NCBI RefSeq assembly: GCF_900103985.1
Contig: NZ_FNIE01000007.1
Coordinates: forward strand, 310,001-374,000
Origin: Actinacidiphila guanduensis
Lineage (GTDB): Bacteria; Actinomycetota; Actinomycetes; Streptomycetales; Streptomycetaceae
Length of the DNA stretch: 64,000 nt
Direction: 5' to 3'
Under the pieces are notes generated by a model. That model did not search any database. It was given only the letters and a program-made list of their open reading frames with translations, and was not told where the DNA came from. Positions within the stretch are counted from its first letter, which is position 1, and the number at the start of each line of letters is the position of its first letter. The position numbers and the translations under genes were made by a program. Positions 45,606-54,593 of this stretch are shown here, piece by piece.

Positions 45606-46676
45606 CTACGCGTCCAGTTCCGGGTAGTCGGTGTAGCCGCGATCGGTGCCGCCGTAGTAGGTGGCGCGGTCCGGGGTGTTGAAGGGGCCTCCTGCGCGCA
45701 GGCGGCGCGGGAGGTCGGGGTTGGCGAGGAAGAGGGCGCCGTAGGAGATCATGTCGGCGGTGCCGTCCTCCACCAGGGCCAGCTCCTCCGGACCGCTCGG
45801 GCGGCCCTGCGTACGGGCGTTGAGCAGGAACACCCCGCCGAAGCGCTTGCGCAGCTCCAGGGTGAGCGCCCGGTCCGGGCCCTCCACGACGTGCAGGTAG
45901 GCCGGGCCGACGGGTTCCAGGCCGCGCAGCAGCGCCAGGTAGGTCGCGTCGGGCTCGGGCTCCTCGATGTCGCCCAGCGGGTTGCCGGGGGAGATCCGCA
46001 GTCCTGTCCGCTCCGGGCCGATCTCGGCCGCGACCGCCGCCACCAGCTCCACGGCCAACCGGGCCCGCCGCTCGGCGTCGCCGCCCCAGGCGTCGGTGCG
46101 CACATTGGAGTTCGGGGCGAGGAACTGGTGCACCAGGTAGCCGTTGGCGCCGTGCACCTCCACACCGTCGAACCCCGCGGCCAGCGCGTTGCGGGCGGCG
46201 GCCACGTGCTCGTCGACTATCTGCCGGATGCCGTCCTCGTCCAGTTCGCGCGGCACCACGAACTCCTTGGGCCCCTCGGCGGTGTAGACGCTGCCCTTGG
46301 CCGCCACCGGCGAGGCGCCGACCGGCACCAGGTCGCCGGGCAGCAGCGAGGGGTGGCCGATCCGCCCGGTGTGCATCAGCTGGGCGAAGATCCGCCCGTC
46401 CCGCGCATGCACGGCGTCGGTGACCGTGCGCCAGGCGGCGACCTGCTCGGGGCTGTGCAGCCCCGGGGTATCGGGGTAGCCCTGGCCGCCGGGGGAGGGC
46501 TGAATGCCCTCGGTCACGATCAGCCCGGCCGAGGCGCGCTGGGCGTAGTACGTCGCGGTGGACGCGGTGGGCGTCAGCCCCGGGCCGTAGGCGCGGCTGC
46601 GGGTCATCGGCGCCATGACGATGCGGTTGGGCAGCAGCGTGCCGGCGAGGTCGATCGGATCGAACGCGGTGGTCAC
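45606..46676 (-). CDS. Alkene reductase, Old Yellow Enzyme family (NADH:flavin oxidoreductase)
   Basis: The 356-residue protein has the OYE barrel motifs: LPNRIVMAPMTRSRA, LIVTEGIQPSPGGQGYPDTPGL, QLMHTGRIGHPS, GFDGVEVHGANGYLVHQFLAP with the substrate-binding His and Asn, and NARTQGRPS. It uses FMN to reduce activated C=C bonds. The start is GTG with GGAGGGTG upstream. It may detoxify electrophiles, which fits an inducible cassette with an exporter and a ligand-sensing regulator. Confidence 0.93.
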   Translation of the reverse strand: MTTAFDPIDLAGTLLPNRIVMAPMTRSRAYGPGLTPTASTATYYAQRASAGLIVTEGIQPSPGGQGYPDTPGLHSPEQVAAWRTVTDAVHARDGRIFAQLMHTGRIGHPSLLPGDLVPVGASPVAAKGSVYTAEGPKEFVVPRELDEDGIRQIVDEHVAAARNALAAGFDGVEVHGANGYLVHQFLAPNSNVRTDAWGGDAERRARLAVELVAAVAAEIGPERTGLRISPGNPLGDIEEPEPDATYLALLRGLEPVGPAYLHVVEGPDRALTLELRKRFGGVFLLNARTQGRPSGPEELALVEDGTADMISYGALFLANPDLPRRLRAGGPFNTPDRATYYGGTDRGYTDYPELDA

Positions 46677-46836
46677 GGCACCCTCCAGCTCTCCTCCGCT
46701 CGGCCGCCTTCACCGTAACCCGGTGCCGGGCCGCGAAGTGTTGAGAGCGTGTGAACACCGCGGCGCGGGGCTCCTTGGACGCTCCCGGGCGGCGGGTCCT
46801 GCCCCGCGCCCATGGCGTCGGTCCGGGGTAATCGCG

Positions 46837-46867
46837 TTGCCGACCCACCTCCCGGGCCGTGTAAAGT
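46837..46867 (+). promoter_or_regulatory. Promoter of the second tRNA-Ala
   Basis: TTGCCG at 46837-46842 and TAAAGT at 46862-46867 with 19-nt spacing. Transcription would start near 46875, giving a leader of about 30 nt that contains a GCCGGG/CCCGGC hairpin, like that of the first tRNA copy. Confidence 0.5.
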
Positions 46868-46904
46868 AATCCCAGGTCGCCGGGGCTCCCGGCGGACCGG
46901 CCGA

Positions 46905-46977
<73 letters not shown>

Positions 46978-47030
46978 CGAAGGCGATGGGCGAGGTGTGT
47001 CCGCGGAAAGCGCGGACCGTCTCGCCTTCG
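46978..47030 (+). terminator. tRNA-Ala terminator hairpin, right copy
   Basis: Same sequence as the hairpin behind the first tRNA: a CGAAGGCGA/TCGCCTTCG outer stem with an inner GTCCGCG/CGCGGAC stem. Confidence 0.75.
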
Positions 47031-47357
47031 TCGTTTCTGCTCGGGCTGCGCCCTCGCGTGGCGGGGGCTTCGCCACCCGCGCCCCCGGGGGGTCTTGCGG
47101 GGGGGACGTCCGCGGTTGGGGTGCCCGGGAGCGGGGTTCGCTTCGCGGGGGGCGAGGTGCGTTCGCCAGTAGTGCGGGCCGTCTGGCGATGGGCGAGGTG
47201 CGTTCGCGGGTAGTGCGGGCCGTCTCGCTTTGGTTGTTTCTGCTCGGGCTGCGGCCTCGCTTGTCGGGGGCTTCGCTGCCCGCACCCCGCACCCCGCACC
47301 CCGTGCCCGGGCGCCGTGCTGCGCTTTGCCGGTCGACCGCCATTGCGCGGGCGCAGG

Positions 47358-48143
47358 TCAGTAGCCGCCGTGGCCTCCGCCGTGGGCGCCCGTGTCGTGG
47401 TAGCCGTCGTGGTGGTGGAGGCCGCCGCTGACGTCCGCGGCCAGGAAGCTGCCGTGGGTGCTGTGCGCCAAGTCGCGGTAGATGTCCCTCAGTTGGTCGA
47501 AGACCGTGTCGTCGAGGCGCGTGGTGTCCACCCGCACGGCCGCCACCAGGGCGAGGTCCTCCTCGGCGGCAGCCGTGCCGATCGCCTCCGCGGTCGCGGG
47601 CTCGGCGAGGGCGGCCAGGCGGCGGCGGGCCGCCCTGCCGGTCAGGCGGCCGTACAGGTGCGCGCCCAGGCCGCACGCGTGGACGAGGACGGCCAGGCAG
47701 CGGTCGGCCTCGGCGGGCTGCCGGCTGCGCACGGCCGCGTCGAGGCGGGCGAGCACCGCGTCCCGGCGCTCGCGGTCGACCGCGAGGATGTCGGTGCGGG
47801 TGCGGCCGCCGCGCTCCCGGACTCGCCGCACCTTGACGGTCCGTCGGTCCTCGAGGCGGGAGACGTACTCGCCGGCCAGGCCGCGCGGTGTGGTGCGCAG
47901 CCAGGTGTCGAGCAGGGGTGCCGGCGTGGTGCGGGCGAGCGCCTGGAGCGTGTTGTCCAGCCGCCGGTCCGCCATCCGGGCGCTGTCGCGTACCTCGATC
48001 CGGCGAGTCAGTTCGATCCGCCCGGCGAGCGCCAACTCGGCCAGCTCCGCGGCCCGCAGCGCGAAGGGGAGCCGGCCCGCGGCCCGTATCCGCCGTTTTG
48101 CGGGGTCGAGCGCGAGCAGGGCCAGATCGTCCGCAAGTGTCAT
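47358..48143 (-). CDS. GPP34 (GOLPH3-like) family protein with His/Gly-rich tail
   Basis: The ATG at 48143 gives 261 residues (a GTG 9 bp upstream is possible but would sit on the AGGGGG site). MTLADDLALLALDPAKRRIR is the typical start of bacterial GPP34 proteins, followed by LRAAELAELALAGRIEL and long helices with many Arg/Leu residues. Eukaryotic GOLPH3 binds phosphoinositide and Golgi glycosyltransferases; bacterial members, common in Streptomyces, have no established function. The last 24 residues are unusual: GGLHHHDGYHDTGAHGGGH, a potential metal-binding tail. It is monocistronic, right behind the second tRNA-Ala repeat. Confidence 0.85.
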   Translation of the reverse strand: MTLADDLALLALDPAKRRIRAAGRLPFALRAAELAELALAGRIELTRRIEVRDSARMADRRLDNTLQALARTTPAPLLDTWLRTTPRGLAGEYVSRLEDRRTVKVRRVRERGGRTRTDILAVDRERRDAVLARLDAAVRSRQPAEADRCLAVLVHACGLGAHLYGRLTGRAARRRLAALAEPATAEAIGTAAAEEDLALVAAVRVDTTRLDDTVFDQLRDIYRDLAHSTHGSFLAADVSGGLHHHDGYHDTGAHGGGHGGY

Positions 48144-48430
48144 GGAACACACCCCCTGTCGAATGAGGACGCCTGTGGCCCGCCACCGGTTCTCCGGCGT
48201 GTCCCTGTCCTGGTCACGGGGCCGCTGCTAGCGTCAACCCGCATGGTGCCCTTTGACGCTGACGGGTCGTCGCCGGATCCCGATCCTGACGTTCCTTGAC
48301 TTTCTCTTGGGGAAGTCGTGGCCCTGGTATGACCTGATGAGCGAAAGAGTGTCGCTCTGCGGTGCACCGCGCACGCATAGCGGCGACGCCGTGTCAGAAC
48401 GCGACAACACTCGCTTCGCATGGGGGTTCC

Positions 48431-50395
48431 ATGAGATTTGAGCGCAAGAGAACGCGTGCGGGGCTGGTGGTGGCCGCAGCGCTGCCCCTGGTCGCCGGCG
48501 CCCTCGCGCTTGGCGCCCAGAGCGCCACGGCCGACCAGCCCAGCGGGCGCCAGCAGCTCAGCGGCACCAAGCCGTTGTGGGCGACGGCCCGCGCCGACAA
48601 GGGGGACACGTCGGACGCGAGCAAGCTCTCCGTCCGGGTCTACTTCGCCGGCCGTGACGCCAAGGGCCTCGCGGCTTACGCCCGTTCGGTGTCCACGCCG
48701 GGCTCGGCCGACTACCAGCACTACCTGACGCCCGCTCAGGCCCAGGCCCGCTTCGGCGCCACCAAGGCCCAGGTGAGCGCGGTCAAGAGCTGGCTGACCT
48801 CCTCCGGCCTGAAGGTCACGGGCACCACCCAGCACTACGTGACCGTCACCGGTGACGTGAAGTCGATGGAGAAGGCGTTCGGCACCCAGCTGCACAACTT
48901 CACCAAGAACGGGCACACCTACCACGCCCCGGTGAGCACCGCCTCGGCCCCCGCCTCCCTCCAGGGCGCCGTCCTGACCGTCACCGGCCTGGACAACGCC
49001 CCCAAGCTGGCGAGCCACGACGACACCCTGCCTCCCCCGGAGCCCGCGTTCGTCAACTCCGGCCCGTTCTCGACGTACTACGGGTCGAACACCGACAAGA
49101 AGCTTCCCTCGGCGTACGGCGGCAAGGCCCCGTACGTGATCAAGGGGTACACCGGTGAGCAGCTGCGCGCCGCCTACGGCGCGGGCAAGTACACCGGCAA
49201 GGGCGTCACGGTGGCGATCACCGACGCGTACGCCTCGCCGAACATCGTCAGCGACAGCGCCCACCTGGCGAAGGACACCGGCGGCCAGAAGTACCGCAAG
49301 GGCCAGCTCACCCAGGTCACCCCGGGCCCGGACGGCTACAACAGCGTCGACGCCTGCGACGCCTCCGGCTGGTACGGCGAGGAGTCCCTGGACGTCGAGT
49401 CCGTGCACGCGGTCGCGCCCGACGCGGACATCGTGTACGTCGGCGCCGCCTCCTGCGGCGACGACGACCTGATCGACGCCCTGAGCAGCGTCGTGGACCA
49501 GCGCCTGGCCACCATCGTCTCCAACTCGTGGGGCGACGTGGAGGCCAACGAGACGCCGGACATCCAGGCCGCCTACGACCAGATCTTCCAGCAGGGCGCG
49601 GTCGAGGGCATCGGCTTCTACTTCTCCTCCGGTGACGACGGCGACGACGTCATCGACGAGGGCGTGACCGACGTCTCCGTCCCGTCCAACTCCCAGTGGG
49701 CCACCTCGGTCGGCGGCACCTCGCTGGCCGTCGGCAAGAACGACAAGTACCTGTGGGAGACCGGCTGGGGCACCGAGCGCGCCCCGCTGTCGGCCGACGG
49801 CAAGAGCTGGTCCGGCTTCCCCGGCCCGTTCACCTCCGGCGCCGGCGGCGGCACCAGCCGCGTGATCACCCAGCCGTTCTACCAGCGCGGCGTCGTCCCC
49901 GACGCGCTCTCCAAGGCGAACGGCACCAGCGCCCCGATGCGCGTGCAGCCGGACATCTCCGCGGTCGCCGACCCGACCACGGGCTTCCTGGTCGGTGAGA
50001 CGCAGACCTTCCCCGACGGCACCGTGAAGTACAACGAGTACCGCCTCGGCGGCACCTCGCTGGCCTCGCCGGTGATCGCCGGCGTCCAGGCGCTGGCCGA
50101 GCAGGCCCGCGGCGGCGTCCCGATCGGCTTCGCCAACCCGGGGATCTACGACAAGTACGGCACGTCGGCCTACCACGACGTGACGGACCACCCGCTGGGC
50201 CAGGGCCAGGGCATCGCCAACGTGCGCGTCGACTTCGTCAACACCACCGACGCCTCGGACGGCACCATCACCAGCCTGCGCACCCTGGGTGTCGACAGCT
50301 CGCTGCACGCCACCGTCGGCTACGACGACGTGACGGGCGTGGGCTCGCCGGGCACGGACTACGTCAAGTCCTACAAGCCCGCCAAGCGGCACTGA
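48431..50395 (+). CDS. Secreted S53 family peptidase (sedolisin/kumamolisin type)
   Basis: The 654-residue protein has a signal sequence (about 1-35, MRFERKRTRAGLVVAAALPL), a pro-domain (about 45-220) of the Pro-kumamolisin type, and the S53 catalytic domain: E317 and D321 in WYGEESLDVE, the oxyanion Asp in FYFSSGDDG, and S543 in GGTSLASPV. DVTGVGSPG at the end is the calcium site. It is an acid serine-carboxyl protease acting after self-cleavage of the pro-domain outside the cell. The ATG follows GGGGG. A 17-bp terminator hairpin follows. Confidence 0.95.
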   Translation: MRFERKRTRAGLVVAAALPLVAGALALGAQSATADQPSGRQQLSGTKPLWATARADKGDTSDASKLSVRVYFAGRDAKGLAAYARSVSTPGSADYQHYLTPAQAQARFGATKAQVSAVKSWLTSSGLKVTGTTQHYVTVTGDVKSMEKAFGTQLHNFTKNGHTYHAPVSTASAPASLQGAVLTVTGLDNAPKLASHDDTLPPPEPAFVNSGPFSTYYGSNTDKKLPSAYGGKAPYVIKGYTGEQLRAAYGAGKYTGKGVTVAITDAYASPNIVSDSAHLAKDTGGQKYRKGQLTQVTPGPDGYNSVDACDASGWYGEESLDVESVHAVAPDADIVYVGAASCGDDDLIDALSSVVDQRLATIVSNSWGDVEANETPDIQAAYDQIFQQGAVEGIGFYFSSGDDGDDVIDEGVTDVSVPSNSQWATSVGGTSLAVGKNDKYLWETGWGTERAPLSADGKSWSGFPGPFTSGAGGGTSRVITQPFYQRGVVPDALSKANGTSAPMRVQPDISAVADPTTGFLVGETQTFPDGTVKYNEYRLGGTSLASPVIAGVQALAEQARGGVPIGFANPGIYDKYGTSAYHDVTDHPLGQGQGIANVRVDFVNTTDASDGTITSLRTLGVDSSLHATVGYDDVTGVGSPGTDYVKSYKPAKRH

Positions 50396-50446
50396 GCACC
50401 ACCGCCGGCAGCGCGTGAGCGGCTGCCGGGCAGGACCGCGTGACCC

Positions 50447-50484
50447 GGCCGGTGCCGGGCGGACCCCTCCGCCCGGCACCGGCC
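50447..50484 (+). terminator. Terminator hairpin after the S53 peptidase
   Basis: A perfect 17-bp stem, GGCCGGTGCCGGGCGGA (50447-50463) with TCCGCCCGGCACCGGCC (50468-50484), and a CCCC loop. It isolates the peptidase gene from the leuS promoter that starts about 45 bp later. Confidence 0.85.
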
Positions 50485-50527
50485 GTGCCCGTGCGGTACC
50501 TCCGTGCGGCCGCCGCACCCCCTGCGG

Positions 50528-50533
50528 TACCCT
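50528..50533 (+). promoter_or_regulatory. -10 hexamer of the leuS leader transcript
   Basis: TACCCT at 50528-50533 matches TANNNT and ends 7 nt before the leader-peptide ATG, predicting a transcript beginning at or near that ATG. Confidence 0.55.
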
Positions 50534-50540
50534 GAACCGC

Positions 50541-50579
50541 ATGCGAGCCGTGAGCCTTCTTCTTGGCGAGCCGCGCTGA
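50541..50579 (+). CDS. leuS leader peptide with three consecutive Leu codons
   Basis: ATG CGA GCC GTG AGC CTT CTT CTT GGC GAG CCG CGC TGA encodes MRAVSLLLGEPR. Three successive CTT codons stand out because CTT is rare in DNA of this GC content. The ATG sits 7 nt behind a -10 hexamer and is followed by two adjacent hairpins, the second a U-tract terminator. The arrangement is that of an amino-acid-responsive leader peptide; stalling at Leu codons when charged tRNA-Leu is scarce would favour read-through into leuS. Leader peptides of this kind are known for leucine genes in Actinobacteria. Confidence 0.75.
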   Translation: MRAVSLLLGEPR

Positions 50580-50627
50580 CCGCGAACCACGTCAGTGCGG
50601 CACCCCTCATGCGTGAGGGGCTTTTTT
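50570..50627 (+). promoter_or_regulatory. Attenuator of leuS: pause hairpin plus Rho-independent terminator
   Basis: GCCGCGCTGAC (50570-50580, containing the leader stop codon) pairs with GTCAGTGCGGC (50591-50601), 11 bp with one G-U. Immediately after, CCCCTCA (50603-50609), loop TGCG, TGAGGGG (50614-50620) form a terminator followed by C and six Ts (50622-50627). leuS begins 73 nt later. No obvious antiterminator pairing was found by eye. Confidence 0.75.
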
Positions 50628-50700
50628 GTTTCCCCCGCCAGTGCCCAGGGGCCGCACACGGTCACGCAGCCGTCACGACATCGATGGAGTACCGAGGACG

Positions 50701-53595
50701 ATGAGCGACACCACCCCGGCCGCCGAGACGGCTGCGCCGCACCGCTACACCGCAGCCCTGGCCGGGCGGATCGAGAACCGCTGGCAGGACTTCTGGGAGG
50801 CCCAGGGCACCTTCGCCGCGCCCAACCCCAGCGGCGAGCTGGACGGGCAGCCGGAGCTGGCCGCGCGCCCCAAGAAGTTCATCATGGACATGTTCCCGTA
50901 CCCCTCGGGTGCGGGCCTGCACGTCGGCCACCCCCTGGGTTACATCGCCACCGACGTCTACGCGCGCTACCACCGCATGACCGGCTACAACGTCCTGCAC
51001 ACCCTGGGCTTCGACGCCTTCGGCCTGCCCGCCGAGCAGTACGCCGTGCAGACCGGCACGCACCCGCGGGTGTCCACCGAGGCGAACATGGCCACCATGC
51101 GCACCCAGCTGCGCCGCCTGGGCCTGGGCCACGACCGCCGCCGCGCCTTCGCCACCATCGACCCCGAGTACTACCGCTGGACGCAGTGGATCTTCCTGCA
51201 GATCTACAACTCCTGGTACGACACCTCCGCCGGCCGGGCCCGGCCCATCGAGGAACTGGTCGCGCAGTTCGCCGACGGCAGCCGCCCCACCCCCGACGGC
51301 CGCGCCTGGCAGCAGCTGACCGAGACCGAGCGGGCCGACGTCCTGGGCGGCTACCGGCTGGCCTACTCCGCGGAGTCCCCGGTCAACTGGTGCCCCGGCC
51401 TGGGCACCGTACTGGCCAACGAGGAGGTCACCGCCGAGGGCCGCTCCGAGCGCGGCAACTTCCCCGTCTTCAAGACCAAGCTGCGCCAGTGGATGATGCG
51501 CATCACCGCGTACGCCGACCGGCTGGCCGACGACCTGGACCTGCTGGACTGGCCCGAGCCCATCAAGCTGCAGCAGCGCAACTGGATCGGCCGCAGCGAG
51601 GGCGCCCGGGTGGACTTCCCCGTGCATGAGGCCCGCGGCACCGGGGCGAGCGGCCCCGAGCGCGCGATCACCGTCTTCACCACCCGCCCGGACACCCTGT
51701 TCGGCGCCACCTATATGGTGCTGGCCCCCGAGCACGACCTGGTCGACGCCATCGTGCCCGCCGCCTGGCCCGAGGGCACCCACGAGGCGTGGACCGGCGG
51801 CCACGCCACCCCCGCCGACGCCGTCGCCTCCTACCGCAAGACCACCGCCGCCAAGTCCGACGTCGAACGGCAGGCCGACGCCAAGGTGAAGACCGGCGTC
51901 TTCACCGGCGCTTTCGCGGTCAACCCGGTCAGCGGCGAGCCCGTCCCGGTCTTCATCGCCGACTACGTGCTGATGGGCTACGGCACCGGCGCGATCATGG
52001 CCGTGCCGGCCCACGACACCCGCGACTTCGCCTTCGCCCGCGCCTTCGACCTGCCGATGCGCTGCGTGGTGCGGCCCACCGACGGCCGCGGCGAGGACCC
52101 CGCCGCCTGGGACGACGCCTTCGTCTCCCACGAGGCCGAGATCGTCAACTCCGCTAACGACGACATCACCCTGGACGGCCTGGACGTGGCCGCCGCCAAG
52201 GCCGCGGTCACCGCCTGGCTGCAGGAGCGCGGCATCGGCGAGGGCACCGTCAACTACCGCCTGCGCGACTGGCTGTTCAGCCGCCAGCGGTACTGGGGCG
52301 AGCCCTTCCCGATCGTCTACGACGAGGACGGCGTCCCGCACGCCCTGCCCGACTCCATGCTGCCGGTCGAGCTGCCCGAGGTGGACGACTACAGCCCGCG
52401 CACCTTCGACCCCGACGACGCCGACACCTCGCCCGAACCGCCGCTGTCCCGCAACGCCGACTGGGTCGAGGTCGAGCTGGACCTGGGCGACGGCCCGCGT
52501 ACCTATCGCCGCGAGACCAACACCATGCCCAACTGGGCCGGCTCCTGCTGGTACGAGCTGCGCTACCTGGACCCGCGCAACAGCGAGCAGCTGGTCTCCC
52601 CGCAGGCCGAGGCGTACTGGATGGGCCCGCGCGAGGGCGAGCTGGCCGGCGGTGTGGACCTGTACGTCGGCGGCGCCGAGCACGCGGTGCTGCACCTGCT
52701 GTACGCCCGCTTCTGGCACAAGGTGCTCTTCGACCTGGGCCACGTCTCGTCCTTCGAGCCCTTCCACAAGCTGTACAACCAGGGCATGATCCAGGCGTTC
52801 GTCTACCGCGACGCGCGCGGCATCGCGGTGCCCGCGGCCGAGGTCGAGGAGCGCGACGGCTCGTACTACTACCAGGGCGAGCAGGTCTCCCGGCTGCTGG
52901 GCAAGATGGGCAAGTCGCTGAAGAACGCCGTCACGCCCGACGAGATCTGCGCGGAGTACGGCGCGGACACCCTGCGGCTGTACGAGATGGCGATGGGCCC
53001 GCTGGACGTCTCGCGCCCCTGGGACACCAGGGCCGTGGTCGGCCAGTACCGCCTGCTGCAGCGGGTGTGGCGCAACGTGGTGGACGAGGCCACCGGCGGG
53101 GTCTCCGTCACCGACGAGGAGCCCGGCGAGGAGACGCTGCGCGCCCTGCACAAGGCGATCGACGGTGTCACCGCCGACATGGCGAACCTGCGCTTCAACA
53201 CGGCCATCGCCAAGATCACCGAGCTGAACAACCACCTGGTGCGCACGTACACCGGCGGGGTACCGCGCGCGGTCGCCGAGCCGCTGGTGCTGCTGATCGC
53301 GCCGCTGGCCCCGCACATCGCCGAGGAGCTGTGGTCGCGGCTGGGCCACGCGGAGTCGCTGGCGCACGCGCCCTTCCCGGTCGCCGACCCGGCGCTGGTC
53401 CAGGACGAGACGGTCACCTGCGTCGTCCAGGTCAAGGGCAAGGTCAAGGCCCGCCTGGAGGTCCCGCCGACGATCGCCGAGGCCGAGCTGGAGGCGCTGG
53501 CGCTGGCGGCTCCCGCCGTGGTGGAGGCGGTCGGCGGCGCTCCGGTGCGGAAGGTGATCGTCCGGGCACCGAAGCTGGTGAACGTGGTGGTCTGA
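50701..53595 (+). CDS. leuS: Leucyl-tRNA synthetase
   Basis: The 964-residue enzyme has the HIGH motif as HVGH (residues 74-77, in [16 protein letters not shown]) and KMSKS as KMGKS (735-739). The CP1 editing domain is at about 240-440, with [21 protein letters not shown] and the [17 protein letters not shown] active-site motif. The first 45 residues are an extra extension common in actinobacterial LeuS. GAGGA lies before the ATG. It charges tRNA-Leu with editing of isoleucine or norvaline products. The gene is preceded by a leader peptide and attenuator, so its expression probably follows leucine-tRNA charging. Confidence 0.98.
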   Translation: MSDTTPAAETAAPHRYTAALAGRIENRWQDFWEAQGTFAAPNPSGELDGQPELAARPKKFIMDMFPYPSGAGLHVGHPLGYIATDVYARYHRMTGYNVLHTLGFDAFGLPAEQYAVQTGTHPRVSTEANMATMRTQLRRLGLGHDRRRAFATIDPEYYRWTQWIFLQIYNSWYDTSAGRARPIEELVAQFADGSRPTPDGRAWQQLTETERADVLGGYRLAYSAESPVNWCPGLGTVLANEEVTAEGRSERGNFPVFKTKLRQWMMRITAYADRLADDLDLLDWPEPIKLQQRNWIGRSEGARVDFPVHEARGTGASGPERAITVFTTRPDTLFGATYMVLAPEHDLVDAIVPAAWPEGTHEAWTGGHATPADAVASYRKTTAAKSDVERQADAKVKTGVFTGAFAVNPVSGEPVPVFIADYVLMGYGTGAIMAVPAHDTRDFAFARAFDLPMRCVVRPTDGRGEDPAAWDDAFVSHEAEIVNSANDDITLDGLDVAAAKAAVTAWLQERGIGEGTVNYRLRDWLFSRQRYWGEPFPIVYDEDGVPHALPDSMLPVELPEVDDYSPRTFDPDDADTSPEPPLSRNADWVEVELDLGDGPRTYRRETNTMPNWAGSCWYELRYLDPRNSEQLVSPQAEAYWMGPREGELAGGVDLYVGGAEHAVLHLLYARFWHKVLFDLGHVSSFEPFHKLYNQGMIQAFVYRDARGIAVPAAEVEERDGSYYYQGEQVSRLLGKMGKSLKNAVTPDEICAEYGADTLRLYEMAMGPLDVSRPWDTRAVVGQYRLLQRVWRNVVDEATGGVSVTDEEPGEETLRALHKAIDGVTADMANLRFNTAIAKITELNNHLVRTYTGGVPRAVAEPLVLLIAPLAPHIAEELWSRLGHAESLAHAPFPVADPALVQDETVTCVVQVKGKVKARLEVPPTIAEAELEALALAAPAVVEAVGGAPVRKVIVRAPKLVNVVV

Positions 53596-53635
53596 GGCCG
53601 GTCCCCGCGCCGGTCGAGGGCCCGAGGAGCGGGCG

Positions 53636-53665
53636 GGCGCCCGGGCTCCCACGAGCCCGGGCGCC
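53636..53665 (+). terminator. leuS terminator hairpin
   Basis: A perfect 13-bp stem: GGCGCCCGGGCTC (53636-53648), loop CCAC, GAGCCCGGGCGCC (53653-53665), 41 bp after the leuS stop. Confidence 0.8.
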
Positions 53666-53797
53666 ACGTGCCCGAGCCCTGGGGAAGGGACCAGGGGCCG
53701 CATCGGCCGCGCGGGGGCGGGCGGTGCGGCTACCGTGGAGGGACAGCCCGCCGCTGGACCTGGACCGCCAGCGGTCCGCCGATCCTGGGAGACGCCC

Positions 53798-54544
53798 GTG
53801 GAGACCGTCGGCCTCATCGTGCTCCTGATCGTCCTCGCCTTCGGGGCCCTGGTGACGGTCGCGGTGGTGAAGACCGCGCAGAAGGTGAAGCGCGGCATCG
53901 AGCGGAGCACCGCCCAGGCCCGCCGGGCGGTCGAGGACCAGCGGCTGCGCGCCCGCCGGTTCGCCCTGCCCGGCGCGCTCGGCGAACTCGCCCAGCTCCG
54001 GCTGGAGCTGCGCACCTCCATCGACAGCACCTTCGAGGCGCTGGACAGCGCGGAACTCGCCGAGGCCGCGGCCCTGATGAACCGCCTCGACAGCCACGCC
54101 CGCGCCCTGGACGCCGAGCTGAGGCTCCTGGAGCGCGAGCCGGACCGGTCCAGGGTCGCCGCCCAACTGCCCGCGCTCACCGAGCGTGCCCACCGCATCA
54201 CGCACTCCGCGGACGCGCTGCGCTGGGCCGCGCAGGACCGGGCCCGCCACGCCGTCACCGACGATCTCGCCGACCTGACGCGGGAGGTCGACATGGAGGC
54301 CAGGGCGCTGCGGCACTGGGAACCGGCGGCCGGCCCGCTGGACGGCTCGGGCGCCGCATCCTTCGGCGAGCATGCGGTCGGGGGCTCCGGGGCCGGGCGG
54401 CTCGGCGGCCAGGCCGCGGGGCCGCAGCCCTACGGGAACCCGGCCGCCGGGGGGACGGGCCGGGCCGGCGACTCCCCGGCCGCGCCTTCCGCGGGCCGCC
54501 CGCGGCTGCGCAAACTGCCCGGCTCGGGTCCGTCCGGCGCCTGA
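53798..54544 (+). CDS. Membrane-anchored helical protein, unknown function
   Basis: The GTG at 53798 is chosen for the GGGAG site 7 nt upstream and because it puts a membrane helix at the N-terminus (GLIVLLIVLAFGALVTVAVV). The helix is followed by a long charged, probably coiled-coil region (about 30-185, many Arg/Glu/Leu, including ELAQLRLELRTSIDSTFEALD), then a Gly/Ala/Pro-rich tail. The protein would face the cytoplasm as a coiled coil. I recall similar proteins upstream of degV-like genes in Streptomyces. Function unknown. Confidence 0.72.
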   Translation: METVGLIVLLIVLAFGALVTVAVVKTAQKVKRGIERSTAQARRAVEDQRLRARRFALPGALGELAQLRLELRTSIDSTFEALDSAELAEAAALMNRLDSHARALDAELRLLEREPDRSRVAAQLPALTERAHRITHSADALRWAAQDRARHAVTDDLADLTREVDMEARALRHWEPAAGPLDGSGAASFGEHAVGGSGAGRLGGQAAGPQPYGNPAAGGTGRAGDSPAAPSAGRPRLRKLPGSGPSGA

Positions 54545-54593
54545 CCGACGGGCCGACCGGCAACTGCGGCACGCACCCGGGTAATCTCCGTCC

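Noticed and set aside
48253..48441. 62-residue frame upstream of the S53 peptidase
   Set aside because: Codon use is atypical and it covers the promoter/leader region; it overlaps the peptidase start in another frame.
50662..54294. 1210-residue minus-strand frame opposite leuS
   Set aside because: It lies across leuS, its terminator and the next gene; no motif and low-complexity Val/Gly/His content. Antisense shadow.
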